Assembly: GCA_007844125.1 (NCBI GenBank)
Contig: CM017558.1
Location: 23,017,915 to 23,081,914 of the forward strand
DNA: 64,000 bases
Source of the DNA: Sinonovacula constricta
Taxonomy: Eukaryota > Mollusca > Bivalvia > Cardiida > Solecurtidae
Direction: 5' to 3'
The translations under genes and the position numbers were made by a program. Positions 1 through 9,707 of the stretch are shown here, piece after piece. Numbering within the stretch: position 1 is the first letter of the stretch; every line of letters starts with the position of its first letter. The notes beneath the pieces were generated by a model, which had not been told where the DNA came from, searched no databases, and worked only from the letters and a program-made list of their open reading frames with translations.

Positions 1-1260
1 TGCCTTAGGGAGTTAGGGGCCAAACCCAACCTTTGTAACAAAAAAGGAGACACTGCTCTTCATCTAGTGGCTAAACATGGCCATTATGAGTGTGCAGAGT
101 ATCTTTTGGAATGGGACAATGATCTCAAAGATAAACAAAACCTGATGGGCTTAACCCCCTTAATGAAGGCACTGTACCGTGTTGACGTAGTCTTCAAAGA
201 GAAGTCGTATCATCGCACTATAGATGCTCTTCTCAACGCTGGATGTAATGTTAATTTATGTCCAAAGTCGAATATTTCTCCACTGCATATTGTCGCAGGA
301 AAGTGGAGTTGTGTGAGTGCAGCTGAGAAACTGCTGGCAGCTGGAGCAGACGTGAATCTGAACACTACCGCCAGCACAGAGAAGCCGAGCAGTCCCCTGA
401 TGACTGCCCTTTGTCGTCATAAGGTGGATTCAGCCATGGTTGCTACTCTGATTAAAGCAGGAGCAGATGTCAACTACAGAAACACCAATGGAAAATATGT
501 GCTTCATATCGCGGTGTCTAAGAATGAAGACATATGTGTAGAAAACCTACTAATAGCTGGAGCGGACCCAAATGTTGAAGACTGTGAAGGAAATTCTCCT
601 CTTTGGATTGCTGTGTCAGAAAACAACATTAAAATTGCCCCGCTGTTAATCAGTCATGGGGCTGATGTGAACTTCTGTAACAAGCCTTTCCGAATGTCAT
701 TGCTTGCTAAGGCTGTGTCGGGTAATAACAAAAAAATGGTTGAGGTTTTGTTGAACCATAATGCTGATGTTGATATACAAACCAGACTCGGGGCCACAGC
801 TCTTCATTATGCTGTCGATAATGGCAATCTCGATATTGCGAAACAACTCTTAATGAGGAATTGTTCTCTAGACAATTACTCTCAGTTCAAGAATTTATAC
901 AACCCACAGAATGTTCTACAGATTGCTCTCTGTGGTGGGGATGAAGACCTGGTGAAGCTGTTGTTTAGGGTTGGGTTCCCTGTGGATGAGCTGCATATTG
1001 ATGTCAGGTATCTTCCACCAATCGTAGCCAAAAAAGCAGAGCTGGTGGAATGGATGTACAATTATTTCTACAAGCCTGTTACACTTCTGCATCTATGTAG
1101 AGTGGAGCTACGGAAGCTGTACAAGACCTCCCTTCCAGCCATTGTTCAGACGTTGCTCAGTGAAAACTTGATTCACAGCAGACTAGCAGACAGCTTACTC
1201 ATGAAAGACTTGCTGTCAGATAATGCTATGTATGATGACATTTATGATGAAAATGATTGA
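1..1260 (+). CDS. Ankyrin-repeat protein with SOCS-box-like C-terminus (3' part)
   Basis: The frame is open from the first base to the TGA at 1258-1260 (419 codons), so this is the 3' part of a gene that begins before the window. It reads as about nine ankyrin repeats: ALHLVAKHGH, SPLHIVAGK, VLHIAVSKN, SPLWIAVSEN and ALHYAVDNGN are helix-1 cores, and LLAAGADVN, LIKAGADVN, LLIAGADPN and LLISHGADVN are repeat ends. After the last repeat comes LLHLCRVELRKLYK followed by a Leu-rich stretch, which resembles the BC-box part of a SOCS box. Ankyrin/SOCS (ASB) proteins are substrate receptors of Cullin-5/Elongin BC ubiquitin ligases, so a role in substrate recognition is inferred. The SOCS assignment is weaker than the ankyrin one. 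It could instead be a plain ankyrin protein. Confidence 0.85.
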   Translation, partial: CLRELGAKPNLCNKKGDTALHLVAKHGHYECAEYLLEWDNDLKDKQNLMGLTPLMKALYRVDVVFKEKSYHRTIDALLNAGCNVNLCPKSNISPLHIVAGKWSCVSAAEKLLAAGADVNLNTTASTEKPSSPLMTALCRHKVDSAMVATLIKAGADVNYRNTNGKYVLHIAVSKNEDICVENLLIAGADPNVEDCEGNSPLWIAVSENNIKIAPLLISHGADVNFCNKPFRMSLLAKAVSGNNKKMVEVLLNHNADVDIQTRLGATALHYAVDNGNLDIAKQLLMRNCSLDNYSQFKNLYNPQNVLQIALCGGDEDLVKLLFRVGFPVDELHIDVRYLPPIVAKKAELVEWMYNYFYKPVTLLHLCRVELRKLYKTSLPAIVQTLLSENLIHSRLADSLLMKDLLSDNAMYDDIYDEND

Positions 1261-1836
1261 TTTTCTCTATATTAGATGTCTGTTTTCAAATTGTCTTTTC
1301 AAGTTATAGTATATTATACTTTATTTGGTATTTAATTACAAAATAATTTTACCTTTTGTAATATTATTTACCGTTCTCAAAAACAGTACTTTCTTATTTT
1401 TTAAATAAAGTAGTTTAATAGATGTGTATGTAAATATACCTGTATCAATTTAGTCAGTATATTAGTACATGTATGGATCCAACTGTGACAGACTTTGTTT
1501 TGCCAGCAATTTTATTTTAGTAAAAATTAGTTACTATATTTTAATCTTTGTATTCTCTGTATGTATTTACTGATACTAACCCTAAAACTGTGAGTTGTTA
1601 TGTTGTAAATTGTTGTTTAAGAAATTAAAATGAATGTAATTAATGGGATTTCTATTGTCATTACATTTTGTTATCTATTACATACAAGAGTAATATAATA
1701 ATAATATATTCAATTAGCCTCAGTTTTATACGAGTTACATGCTGGTATAAAACTTCAGTGACCAAAGAAGCATCATGCATATTTGAAAAATCTTATACAA
1801 GTTTGTAGTATAATTAAGTGTAGCTAAAATTTTAAA
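1261..1836. other. 3' UTR and AT-rich spacer
   Basis: Holds the 3' UTR of the ankyrin gene and then AT-rich sequence. No exon-like open frame or repeat was recognised. Confidence 0.5.
1404..1409 (+). promoter_or_regulatory. Candidate poly(A) signal of the ankyrin gene
   Basis: AATAAA lies about 145 bases after the stop codon and is the first canonical hexamer downstream. The DNA is AT-rich, so chance matches are common. Confidence 0.45.
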
Positions 1837-2484
1837 GGGGCGCCCATAGCATAGTGGTAAAGTCACCGATTTGTAATTCCTTTGACTCTTAGCCTTCCAC
1901 CACTTGGATTGGAGCTGTTCGAGGCAAGGGGCTTAATTGGGAAGGTCTTCCAGCAGTCGGAACTCCTCGGGTAATTCCGTCCTCGGGACAATCATCCCTC
2001 GGATGTATCTGGTGCAATAATACTTAAGGAAATCACGATTGTTTTGTTCGCCGGAAGTCGGAAGAAGAATATGCCTAAGTAGTTCGCACAAAACATAGAC
2101 GATGCCATTGTTTGACAGCTGCTTGTCTGCTGCGCTGGGTAAATTAAAATAGGATGATTTAAATTTGAAGCCGCCGCAAATTGAAGTTTTACTGGTATCG
2201 TACTATAGTGAGCTTTCATCCGAGCTGCCATTTTTGTTTTGACGTCTGTCACGAAAGAAGTCCCATTTAGAGAAATTGCCAAGGTAATCCGAATACCTAC
2301 ATACATCCGAGAGATGATTCGTGAATTATCCGAGGTGCTCCAATTGGTCTTCCAGCTGACCTATGCTGCACTGGTGGTTCTACCAAACATTTGTCTGGGG
2401 TCTTCACCCAACAAAGTAGATGGACATCACTATAATCCTAATTGGTCGCTATGCTGTATTTACACAACAACAATTAATAAATAA
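1837..2484 (+). mobile_element. tRNA-derived SINE with conserved central domain, split by a nested element
   Basis: The head (1837-1925) has a box-A-like TAGCATAGTGG and a box-B-like GTTCGAGGC. The body contains AAGGTCTTCCAG and, after an interruption, CAGCTGACCTATGCTGCACT, a GTTCTACC...TTGTCTGGGGTCTTC block, and the ATCACTATAATCCTAATTGG tail. The same body recurs at 4885, 21861, 23371, 26689, 27696, 50738, 62500 (minus) and 62985, which defines a family whose centre and tail are better conserved than the head. This copy is interrupted at 1954-2345. Confidence 0.75.
1954..2345. mobile_element. 392-bp MITE nested in the SINE (Mutator-like target duplication)
   Basis: The insert is bracketed by a perfect 10-bp duplication of SINE sequence, GGTCTTCCAG at 1944-1953 and 2346-2355, so removing one copy rejoins the SINE. 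The ends are inverted repeats: the left end reads CTCCTCGGGTAATTC...CATCCCTCGGATGTAT and the reverse complement of the right end reads CACCTCGGATAATTC...CATCTCTCGGATGTAT. Long terminal inverted repeats with a 9-11 bp target duplication are typical of Mutator-like elements. There is no transposase, so it is non-autonomous. Confidence 0.75.
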
Positions 2485-4530
2485 AAAATCTGTATTGCCT
2501 TTATATAATTGCAACAATCATCATCACCATTTATTACTTGTGTCTTCATAATTTTATTTTCTGATTGAATAATTTATTTTCTTAAATGAGTTTTCATTCA
2601 AATAACTTGAAATAGATGCATAGTAACAATGTATATTCTTTATAATCTTTATATTCAAGACTGTGATCAGAAATAAAGTTTTAAAAGATCTCACAAAGGA
2701 CTTGATTTTTACTTGACAACTCCTGTTACTAATTATAAGTGATTTTACTTAAGTCCTACGGCAGCAATAAGAATACATAATAATTGTAAATAAAAGTTAT
2801 AAATAAAACCATGATGACCATTCAAAGGTTGCTATGGGCTTTATTGGATACAAACAGATTACATTGTGGCAGACTGCATTACTTAGCGAATATTGAATTT
2901 ATTGTCGCCTTGTTCAGGTGCGTGCCTTGGCTGAACAGCTAGTTTGATATGTATTTAATAAAATAATCCGTTCAACCTATCACCATGTAAGAAATGTTGC
3001 TTCAAGTCCCAGTGGATGTGAACATTTTGAGATGACCTTTTGTTCCACCCAGATCTTCGTCTGGGGTCTTTCACACAATTATTTACTAAATGATGTTGTT
3101 TCCCATTGATATTGTGTGGTAAAAAAAGCATGCTAGAATAGCTCTTTTTTGCAAATTTGGTTTGATGCTCATTTTCACACAAGAAGATGAGATTTAAAGA
3201 CATGTTACAGTCTGCATTTCTTCAGGAGCAATCTTGAAATTGTTCATAATGTTGGTAAACCATATTTATTTAGGAATTTTCTTCAAAATACGCAACACAA
3301 TTTTTAAATTGACTGACAGTTTCAGCTATTTCTTAAGTCATTTTTAGAGTGATTGATTGTTGCTGCACCAAGAATACTGCTGAAATTTTCCTGATCATGG
3401 CAAATATTGTGTCATACACCCTTGAAAGTAGGAAGGCCCATTTGGCCTGGTTAATGACCTTATTCATTCCGGATTGGAAATGTTTCTTTAGTCCATCTAG
3501 TCTTCTGATCTCCCGTTCTGACATCTGTCAGGTAAATTAGGTAAAAGTTTTAATTATGTAATCATCAAGAGAGATCTAAAAAGAAATAGTGATAGATTCT
3601 GCACAATAAATGTAAAACTTTTTTTTTAGAAATATATGGGAAGAATGCCTGATTTCTTTTTCTGTTTAACACACATAATGATGACCTATAGATACGTATT
3701 ACATTTTAAACACAGAAACTAGTATACTGGTATTTTGTGTTCACATTTTGGGTGGCTATATTTTGTTACAGTAGTATTAATTTAATATTGCTAATGGCTG
3801 ATTTCTGTGAATGTTCCTATCTCAAAAGGAAGGCAAGAATAAATAAACCCTCTCTTAAAACAGTTTCCAAAACACAGACCTGATTCATTTGACTGGTCTT
3901 TACCCACTCAACAATGCTTCTGAAAAGCATTAAAAGATGACTGGGGGTGCTCGCTCAGTACTAAGCAAATGGATCAGTTGATGCAAGTTAATGACAATAA
4001 AGTTGAACAGATGGTGGATCAATAGCCAACATGGTCAGAGGCCGATTGTTATACATTACAGGCAAAGGAAATGAAGTTATACGTGTACAAAGTGACAGTA
4101 TATATAATATTACCATTTATTTATGCATTTACATGATGATAATATATTGAAACAAGAAAACAAACAATAAAACTTTGCCTTTCTCGAAGCAAAAGGATGA
4201 ATTAAAAAATGGGTGTAAGCTTTTGATTTTGTGAGTTGAAATTATAGCACTCGCAAAAATTTGCCAGTACCAAAAGTATTAAATTCAGCCCTGAATATAA
4301 GTTGCTTTGCATATTTTGGAGAACATTGATTGATTGAGTGCCAGTAGTTCTATTCTTTCAATTAACACGAGCAAACTGTCACTATAATGACCATAATTGC
4401 TGGTGCTGCAGATTTGTATCTAACTCGAAATCCACTGTTCATATGGATACAAAAAATCATGTACATAACTAATAACCGTATAACATTATTTAAAAAAATC
4501 TTTCTGAATGCAAGGACACAAAAGACTTAA
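2485..4530. other. Intergenic, AT-rich; degraded SINE piece and one candidate exon
   Basis: Mostly AT-rich sequence. Around 3038-3080 a GTTCCACCCAGATCTTCGTC block resembles the SINE body and is probably a decayed copy. A possible minus-strand exon at 3333-3524 is listed separately. The missing 5' exon of the NXT-like gene should lie in this interval if it is inside the window, but it was not found by eye. Confidence 0.4.
3333..3524 (-). other. Candidate orphan exon (minus strand, unrecognised)
   Basis: On the minus strand an acceptor-like TTTACCTGACAG is followed at once by an ATG and 63 open codons (MSEREIRRLDGLKKHFQSG..., ending ...SITLKMT). The composition is helix-like, Lys/Arg-rich and then hydrophobic, and more protein-like than the plus-strand reading of the same DNA. 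No family was recognised. No partner exon or minus-strand promoter was seen, so it may be a chance open frame or a transposon relic. Confidence 0.2.
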
Positions 4531-4884
4531 AGTTGGTTACAATAGTCTGCCTATACAAAATACATGTAACAATATCTTGGACCTGTTGGGGGTATTTGTA
4601 CATAATTTCTGCAGACAGTCATACTTTAGTACTCTCAATTTTAAGACAGTACAACTCATTAATACGCTCAAAATTCTTTTCAAATCTATAAATAGGCATG
4701 ATTTGGATTTCTGTAAGAAATAGACATCGATTTTAGTGCTGGATGAAGATATAATATGATTTCAGATAGAAGTGATCACATTGTTTTCTTAGTTTAAATA
4801 GAACTAACTATGAAGTATGGCTCAGATAATTTATGTACTCAGACAATTAGTGTACTGATTTTACATGACAAGAAGTTCATATAT
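4531..4884. mobile_element. Diverged, 3'-truncated copy of the TAA-flanked MITE family
   Basis: It shares with the complete copy at 49818-50289 a left end preceded by TAA (AGTTGGTTAC...GTCTGCCTATA), then GGTATTTGTACATAATTTCT, TCTTTTCAAATCTATAAATA, AAGAAATAGACATCGA and GGCTCAGATAA in the same order. Its right end is missing where the SINE at 4885 begins. Confidence 0.55.
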
Positions 4885-5116
4885 GGGACGCCCTTCTCGT
4901 AGTGTTGCAGACTTATAACTCCTTACTGCTTAGCCTCCCACAGCATGGATTCGAGTCCCATTCAGAGCAAAGGAGTCAACGTGGGAAGGTCTTCCAGCTG
5001 ACCTGTGGTGCACTGGTAGTTCTACCCAGACACTTGTATGGGGTTTTCCTTCACTAAATAGCTGGATGTCACAATAATGATCAGAATTGGTTGCTGCTAT
5101 GTGTGTCAAAAACAAA
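4885..5116 (+). mobile_element. tRNA-derived SINE, near full length
   Basis: The head runs from GGGACGCCCTTCTCGTAGTG through a box-B-like GGATTCGAGTCCC. The body has GTGGGAAGGTCTTCCAGCTG, then ACCTGTGGTGCACTGG, a TTCTACCCAGAC block and the ATGATCAGAATTGGTTGC tail, ending in an A-rich run. It is one of the cleanest copies of the family first listed at 1837. Confidence 0.8.
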
Positions 5117-5486
5117 AGAAAACTATGAAGTATATTATGACCTTTGCACAGTTCTTAGATGTACCATGTTGTTGAGCCAAGAGCAGTTAAAAAAAAGTTG
5201 AAAAGGATCGCAACATTTTAAAATAAATTCTATCACAACATTTTAAAAAAAATCCTATTTATGACAACACAATCTTTCGAAGGATAGAATGCTCATAAAG
5301 GATCTAATGATCTATTTTTCCGTGGGTCATTGTGGTTTAACACAATTTTGCATTTTTTTCAGCAAAAATTAAAACAGTATAAATTTGACCAACCAATTTT
5401 ACAAAGGCGCTTTTAAGTCCGAATGTAAAATTCAGACCTTTTGATAAATATGAGGTTTAGTTTGACTATTTCTCTTGCAAAATCAG

Positions 5487-6835
5487 CTGCTGAGCAAACT
5501 ATACATGGACACAGCTGAGGCCATCTGGAATGGGAACCATCTGAAGGGGAGGGAAGCCATCATCAAGTTCTACGAGGAACTGCCGATGTCTGAACACAAG
5601 ATTGAATCATTGGACTGTCAGCCTCTACCAGGTAGGATAATGTAGCTAGGTGGACTGACGGTATGGTTCCTTATTTTATATGTATTTGAAATTTAAAAAG
5701 AAAGGTAAGATGTTGTAATATACATTATGGAAAGTAGTTTATATGTCTCACATGGTTGCAACTAAAAATTAGATTATTTTTTCAAATTTCAGTGGTAAAA
5801 CAGATTTTAACTATTTTTTAAAGTTTGCAAAGCATATTCTGATATTGTCACTCACTTTAACAGTTGAACAAATCTTCCATCATTAATTTTACTGATTAAG
5901 CATTTAAAACTATTATTTAAGTTTGCAAAAAGCATTTAGATTGGGTCACTTACTTAAACAGTTAAACAAATATCATTTTGCACATGTTCTATGTGCTCTT
6001 TCTTTGATAAGTTAAAATGTTATTTTTGGTAGTTTTATTAATTTGTAAAGATAAAAACTTACTGAGGTTGTTTGATAACAATTTCCCATTTTTCGATTGG
6101 CCATGGAGACAATGATAGCATAGAGTTTTTTTCATTTTCATGTCATCTAATGTGACAGCAGGAAATACGTAAGATCATAATCAGCAGATCTTAATCTACA
6201 CTAAGCCGGATCATTTTGTTCTTTGCATTACATGTCATTATAAATAAATTTAATTAGTATTAAATAATAATACTGAATTATAATAATGAATACCACTGCC
6301 ATTTTTTGATACAAGTCAACTATCACATGCCATCTTCATGTAGATGCAAGTTGATGCCTGAAAATATTATGACCTTTAACCCCAGTTGTATCTACAGAAT
6401 AATGTTATAAAATGTTCTGTCTATATCTGATAGCATTATCAGGCATGGTATCAACCTGGAAACAATTATTACCCAATGTTACCTAAGGTTTTTAAGAAAA
6501 TTGAATAAATAATACATGGTCAAATTGCAGATGTTCTCTAAATTCAAAATAAAACTTATGAGTATTAGACTTTCAGATGTAAGAATTGCAATGCATCAAG
6601 AAAATAAGTTGTTTTTTCTGTTTTATTTTTTTGGTTATTTGTTTATTTTATTGTACATTTTGCAGGCCAGATTACAGGAGAGCAGCTCTCTATAGTTGTG
6701 AAGACTTATGGTACAGTGAAGTTCACAAACAATGTAGTGAAGGCCATGAACCAAACGTTCATGCTGACATCTCAAAACAACGTTTGGAAGATATTCAGCG
6801 ACAATCTTCGCTTCCAGGATAAGTCTGACAGTTGA
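5487..6835 (+). CDS. NTF2-related mRNA export cofactor (NXT1/NXT2-like), 3' exons
   Basis: Two exons, 5487-5631 (ends in phase 1) and 6666-6835 (stop TGA 6833-6835), join to 104 residues. The first reads LLSKLYMDTAEAIWNGN...KFYEELP...SLDCQPLPG and the second GQITGEQLSIVVKTYGTVKF...NQTFMLTSQ...VWKIFSDNLRFQD. That matches the NTF2 fold of NXT1/NXT2 (p15), which heterodimerises with the export receptor NXF1/TAP to carry mRNA through nuclear pores. Splice sites are CAAAATCAG|CTG, CCAG|GTAGG and TTTTGCAG|GCC. The family is about 140 residues, so some 36 N-terminal residues are missing; no convincing 5' exon was found between 1260 and 5486. A candidate poly(A) signal ATTAAA is at 7187-7192. Either the first exon is short and overlooked or the copy is 5'-truncated; the intact frame favours a real gene. 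Confidence 0.85.
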
Positions 6836-8689
6836 GGGAGAGTACACTAAGCAAGGGTCATCAAGTCATGGTTTTAAGCTAATGTCAATTAGGTTTTTAA
6901 TGGAAGAGTAAAATAATTCCAGTTAGGATGAAGGGGCCTTCCTCCAAGTTGCTGATAGTGTTACATGCGCAGATGGGACAATACCATAGCTAAGACAGTT
7001 TAAATATAAATATATGTATATTATATTGTAGAAAGTGTGATTGATTTTCATTACATTCATTATTTTTCATCATATTCATGTGATATCGATGTGACCATAT
7101 TGTGTGGAGATGTACAATTCTCTTCAATTACAACTGCACAGCCCCATATATGTATTGATAATACATTTTAATTGTAGAGATCTTTGATTAAAGTTATTTC
7201 ACAATTGTATATTACGTTTTCTTTCAATCGTGCAGAAGCCAGAACTGTTTTGAAAAATGCAATTAGGAAACAAGCATTGTTTATTATTAAAATAATACAT
7301 TGATCATTTTACTTAAGACTGTTAAATTTGACTACTAATAAAAAATTTTTTTTATTCTAGCTGTGTTTTGTGACAATTTCTTACATTTTGTTAAGAAGAT
7401 TAAATGTGGTTCTGATGAGTCATGCAATCAGCAGAATTGCAAATTGACACATCTTAATTATACAGATTGCAAATAAATCTTCAACTAAACATTTGTAATG
7501 GTGTTCATTTACATGTACCAATTTATTTTTGTATTACAATGTTACTTTCTTTTTATCTTTGTTGGCGTGATAATTACTGGTAAATGGAAGCTATTTGTAC
7601 ATGTATTCACATATTCAATGTGAATGACAAACAATACCTAGATATGGATTAATTACAAAGTTAAGTGTATATTGAAATGCCTTATTGGTTCATTATCTGT
7701 AGATATACTGTTCTATGACTTGTTACATGCAGAATGATCGAGCAACAATGCTACTCTTCATAATGCAAATCTATCTGCATGTCTTTTACATTGTGTTTTA
7801 CGCTGCAAGGTTTACTCCAGTAAAAGTTACATTGGTCGTAACGCTGGGCTGATAGTGGATATTGTCAACCTGAGAAGTGGCATATCAGGCACAGCTACAG
7901 TCCATCAATTTAATTACAATTTAATGAAGCTTTAGCTATAAATTTTAAAATATTCTCTGTCAGGGTGATATTTAAAAATATAAACTGGGAAATATTATCT
8001 GTCAGGGTTATATTCAATCAAAAGAAATTAAAGTCTGGCAGTTTTTAATAAAATGACATATTGAGGTATAAAAGATTAAAGTTATATCAGTAAATGTAAA
8101 CAAACCTTGTAAAAACAAATCCTAAATGAGAGTCATTGAAGTCATGTCTTCATGTTAGTCAAGCTTGTTATACAGTACACTAAACTTGCTAATAATCAAC
8201 TTTGGCCTTAGTTCACTCATTGACCAATAACATAAGTAAACTACATTCAAAAAATAACTTTCTGCACAGTGTCAGTACATTGTTATTTGCTGCAATCTTG
8301 TTGATTAAAATAAATTTTGCTTGCCTGGCTGCCCACCCCCTGCCTTCTCCACCCACCCACCTACCTATCTACCTACCACCATGCCTCTAGGGCGTTGAAC
8401 TTTCATAGTGCCATATTAAGGGGTCACATACCTCAAAAGTAGTGTACATCAACTTTATTTTATAATTGACATTTTTTATGAACTTTTCAGTCGGCAAAAT
8501 GTTTTCTTTGCTAAAGGGCAAGAATTTTTTACATTGTGGGACACACTGTAAGGTCTCTTATATTGAAGACCTTTACGCAAAATGAAAAGAAAAGTTAATT
8601 TAGCCGACAAACAAATCTTAATGATTTTTCAAGGCAGATAAATGGCCTGCTGAGAGAAGACAAATTTGAGAGCACCTCACATATTCCTG
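6836..8689. other. NXT-like 3' UTR and AT-rich spacer
   Basis: 3' UTR with ATTAAA at 7187-7192, then AT-rich sequence. A motif CTGTCAGGGTKATATT occurs twice near 7957-8010. A C-rich stretch lies at about 8330-8390. No exon was recognised. Confidence 0.4.
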
Positions 8690-8880
8690 TTGGTCCAACA
8701 TATCTTCACCATTGTTGCAAACTGTTTGCCTATGCAGCTGTTGCATACGGAGAAAAATGTGCAGCCTGTACGAGACTCGAACCCATTATCTTTCGCTTAC
8801 AGGAGAAATGCTTTACCAGCTGTTATAACAAACCCTTTACACATTCTCTCCCTATCACATAGCTATTTAGCATTTACACA
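8690..8880 (-). mobile_element. tRNA-like (tRNA-Thr-like) SINE, minus strand
   Basis: On the minus strand GCTGGTAAAGC, an anticodon-arm-like TTTCTCCTGTAAGCGAAA (TGT in the loop) and box-B GGGTTCGAGTCTCG follow one another with tRNA spacing and then continue into non-tRNA sequence. That is the layout of a tRNA-derived SINE head rather than a functional tRNA, because the acceptor stem does not close. Confidence 0.55.
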
Positions 8881-9707
8881 GGTTACAAGGTCTCAGTGTG
8901 CTTGTGTGCTGTAAGACTGTCCAATCTCTGTGTGTATTGGTCTTGGCTAACAACAATTTTAATTAAAAGGTAAGATATACATTGCACCAATCATTAAATT
9001 GCAAATCCTTGTTTCAAAACCTGGTCAAAAAGATCCTGTGTATGTATGAATAATGGGTGACTGTCTCATTTTGAATAATAATAAAAATAATAATTATTAT
9101 AGCGGTAAGAAATCATCATTTCTTCTATAAACAATTCATTTCCAAAGTAAATGCTATAAGAATCTTCTCTTTGATATTTTTTATTTATAAAGTGACAAGT
9201 TTCTTATTTGAAACAAAACAGATTACACAATGCAAGCCATAAAAGAGAACACGGTTCATAAAAGACTCAATGATGCGTGGGATGGATTTCAAAGTGTTAA
9301 AAGTGTGTATCAAAATATATTGTGATACAAGTAACAGTACCCCAATAAGATTTAAAAGTTACAACAATCAAATCAAAGAAAAATGTAAAATTGGAACAAT
9401 ATGGAAGAAGAATTGATTAATGTATGGTATATTGAAATGTAAAAGTACATGACCCTTTTATGCAAATAAACATCAAGTTTCTCTTGGCTGCATTTATATG
9501 TGTAAAACATAAAAAGGACAAAAAAATTTAAAAATTCAATGCGTGTAAATAATCCAACAAAATATTGATCCATTAACGATACAAAATTACAAAAGTTCAC
9601 AAAACTATACACCAGCTATAAAGGATGTGTTTTAAAATGTGTATCCTTGTTTTGTACAGTTTTGAACTCATGCTGATGCGCATCTGTTGGTATTGGTGTA
9701 ACTGGTA
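8881..9707. other. Region downstream (minus) of the protease inhibitor gene
   Basis: Probably contains the 3' UTR of the minus-strand inhibitor gene. A minus-strand AATAAA (plus TTTATT) is at 9180-9185. The rest is AT-rich without recognised exons. Confidence 0.35.

Noticed and set aside
1992..2484. Overlapping open frames at 1992-2306 (minus) and 2239-2484 (plus)
   Set aside because: They fall inside the nested MITE and SINE and translate the inverted termini.
8690..8880. A functional tRNA-Thr gene on the minus strand
   Set aside because: Box-A-like, anticodon-arm-like and box-B parts are present, but no acceptor stem closes and the sequence continues as a SINE body.
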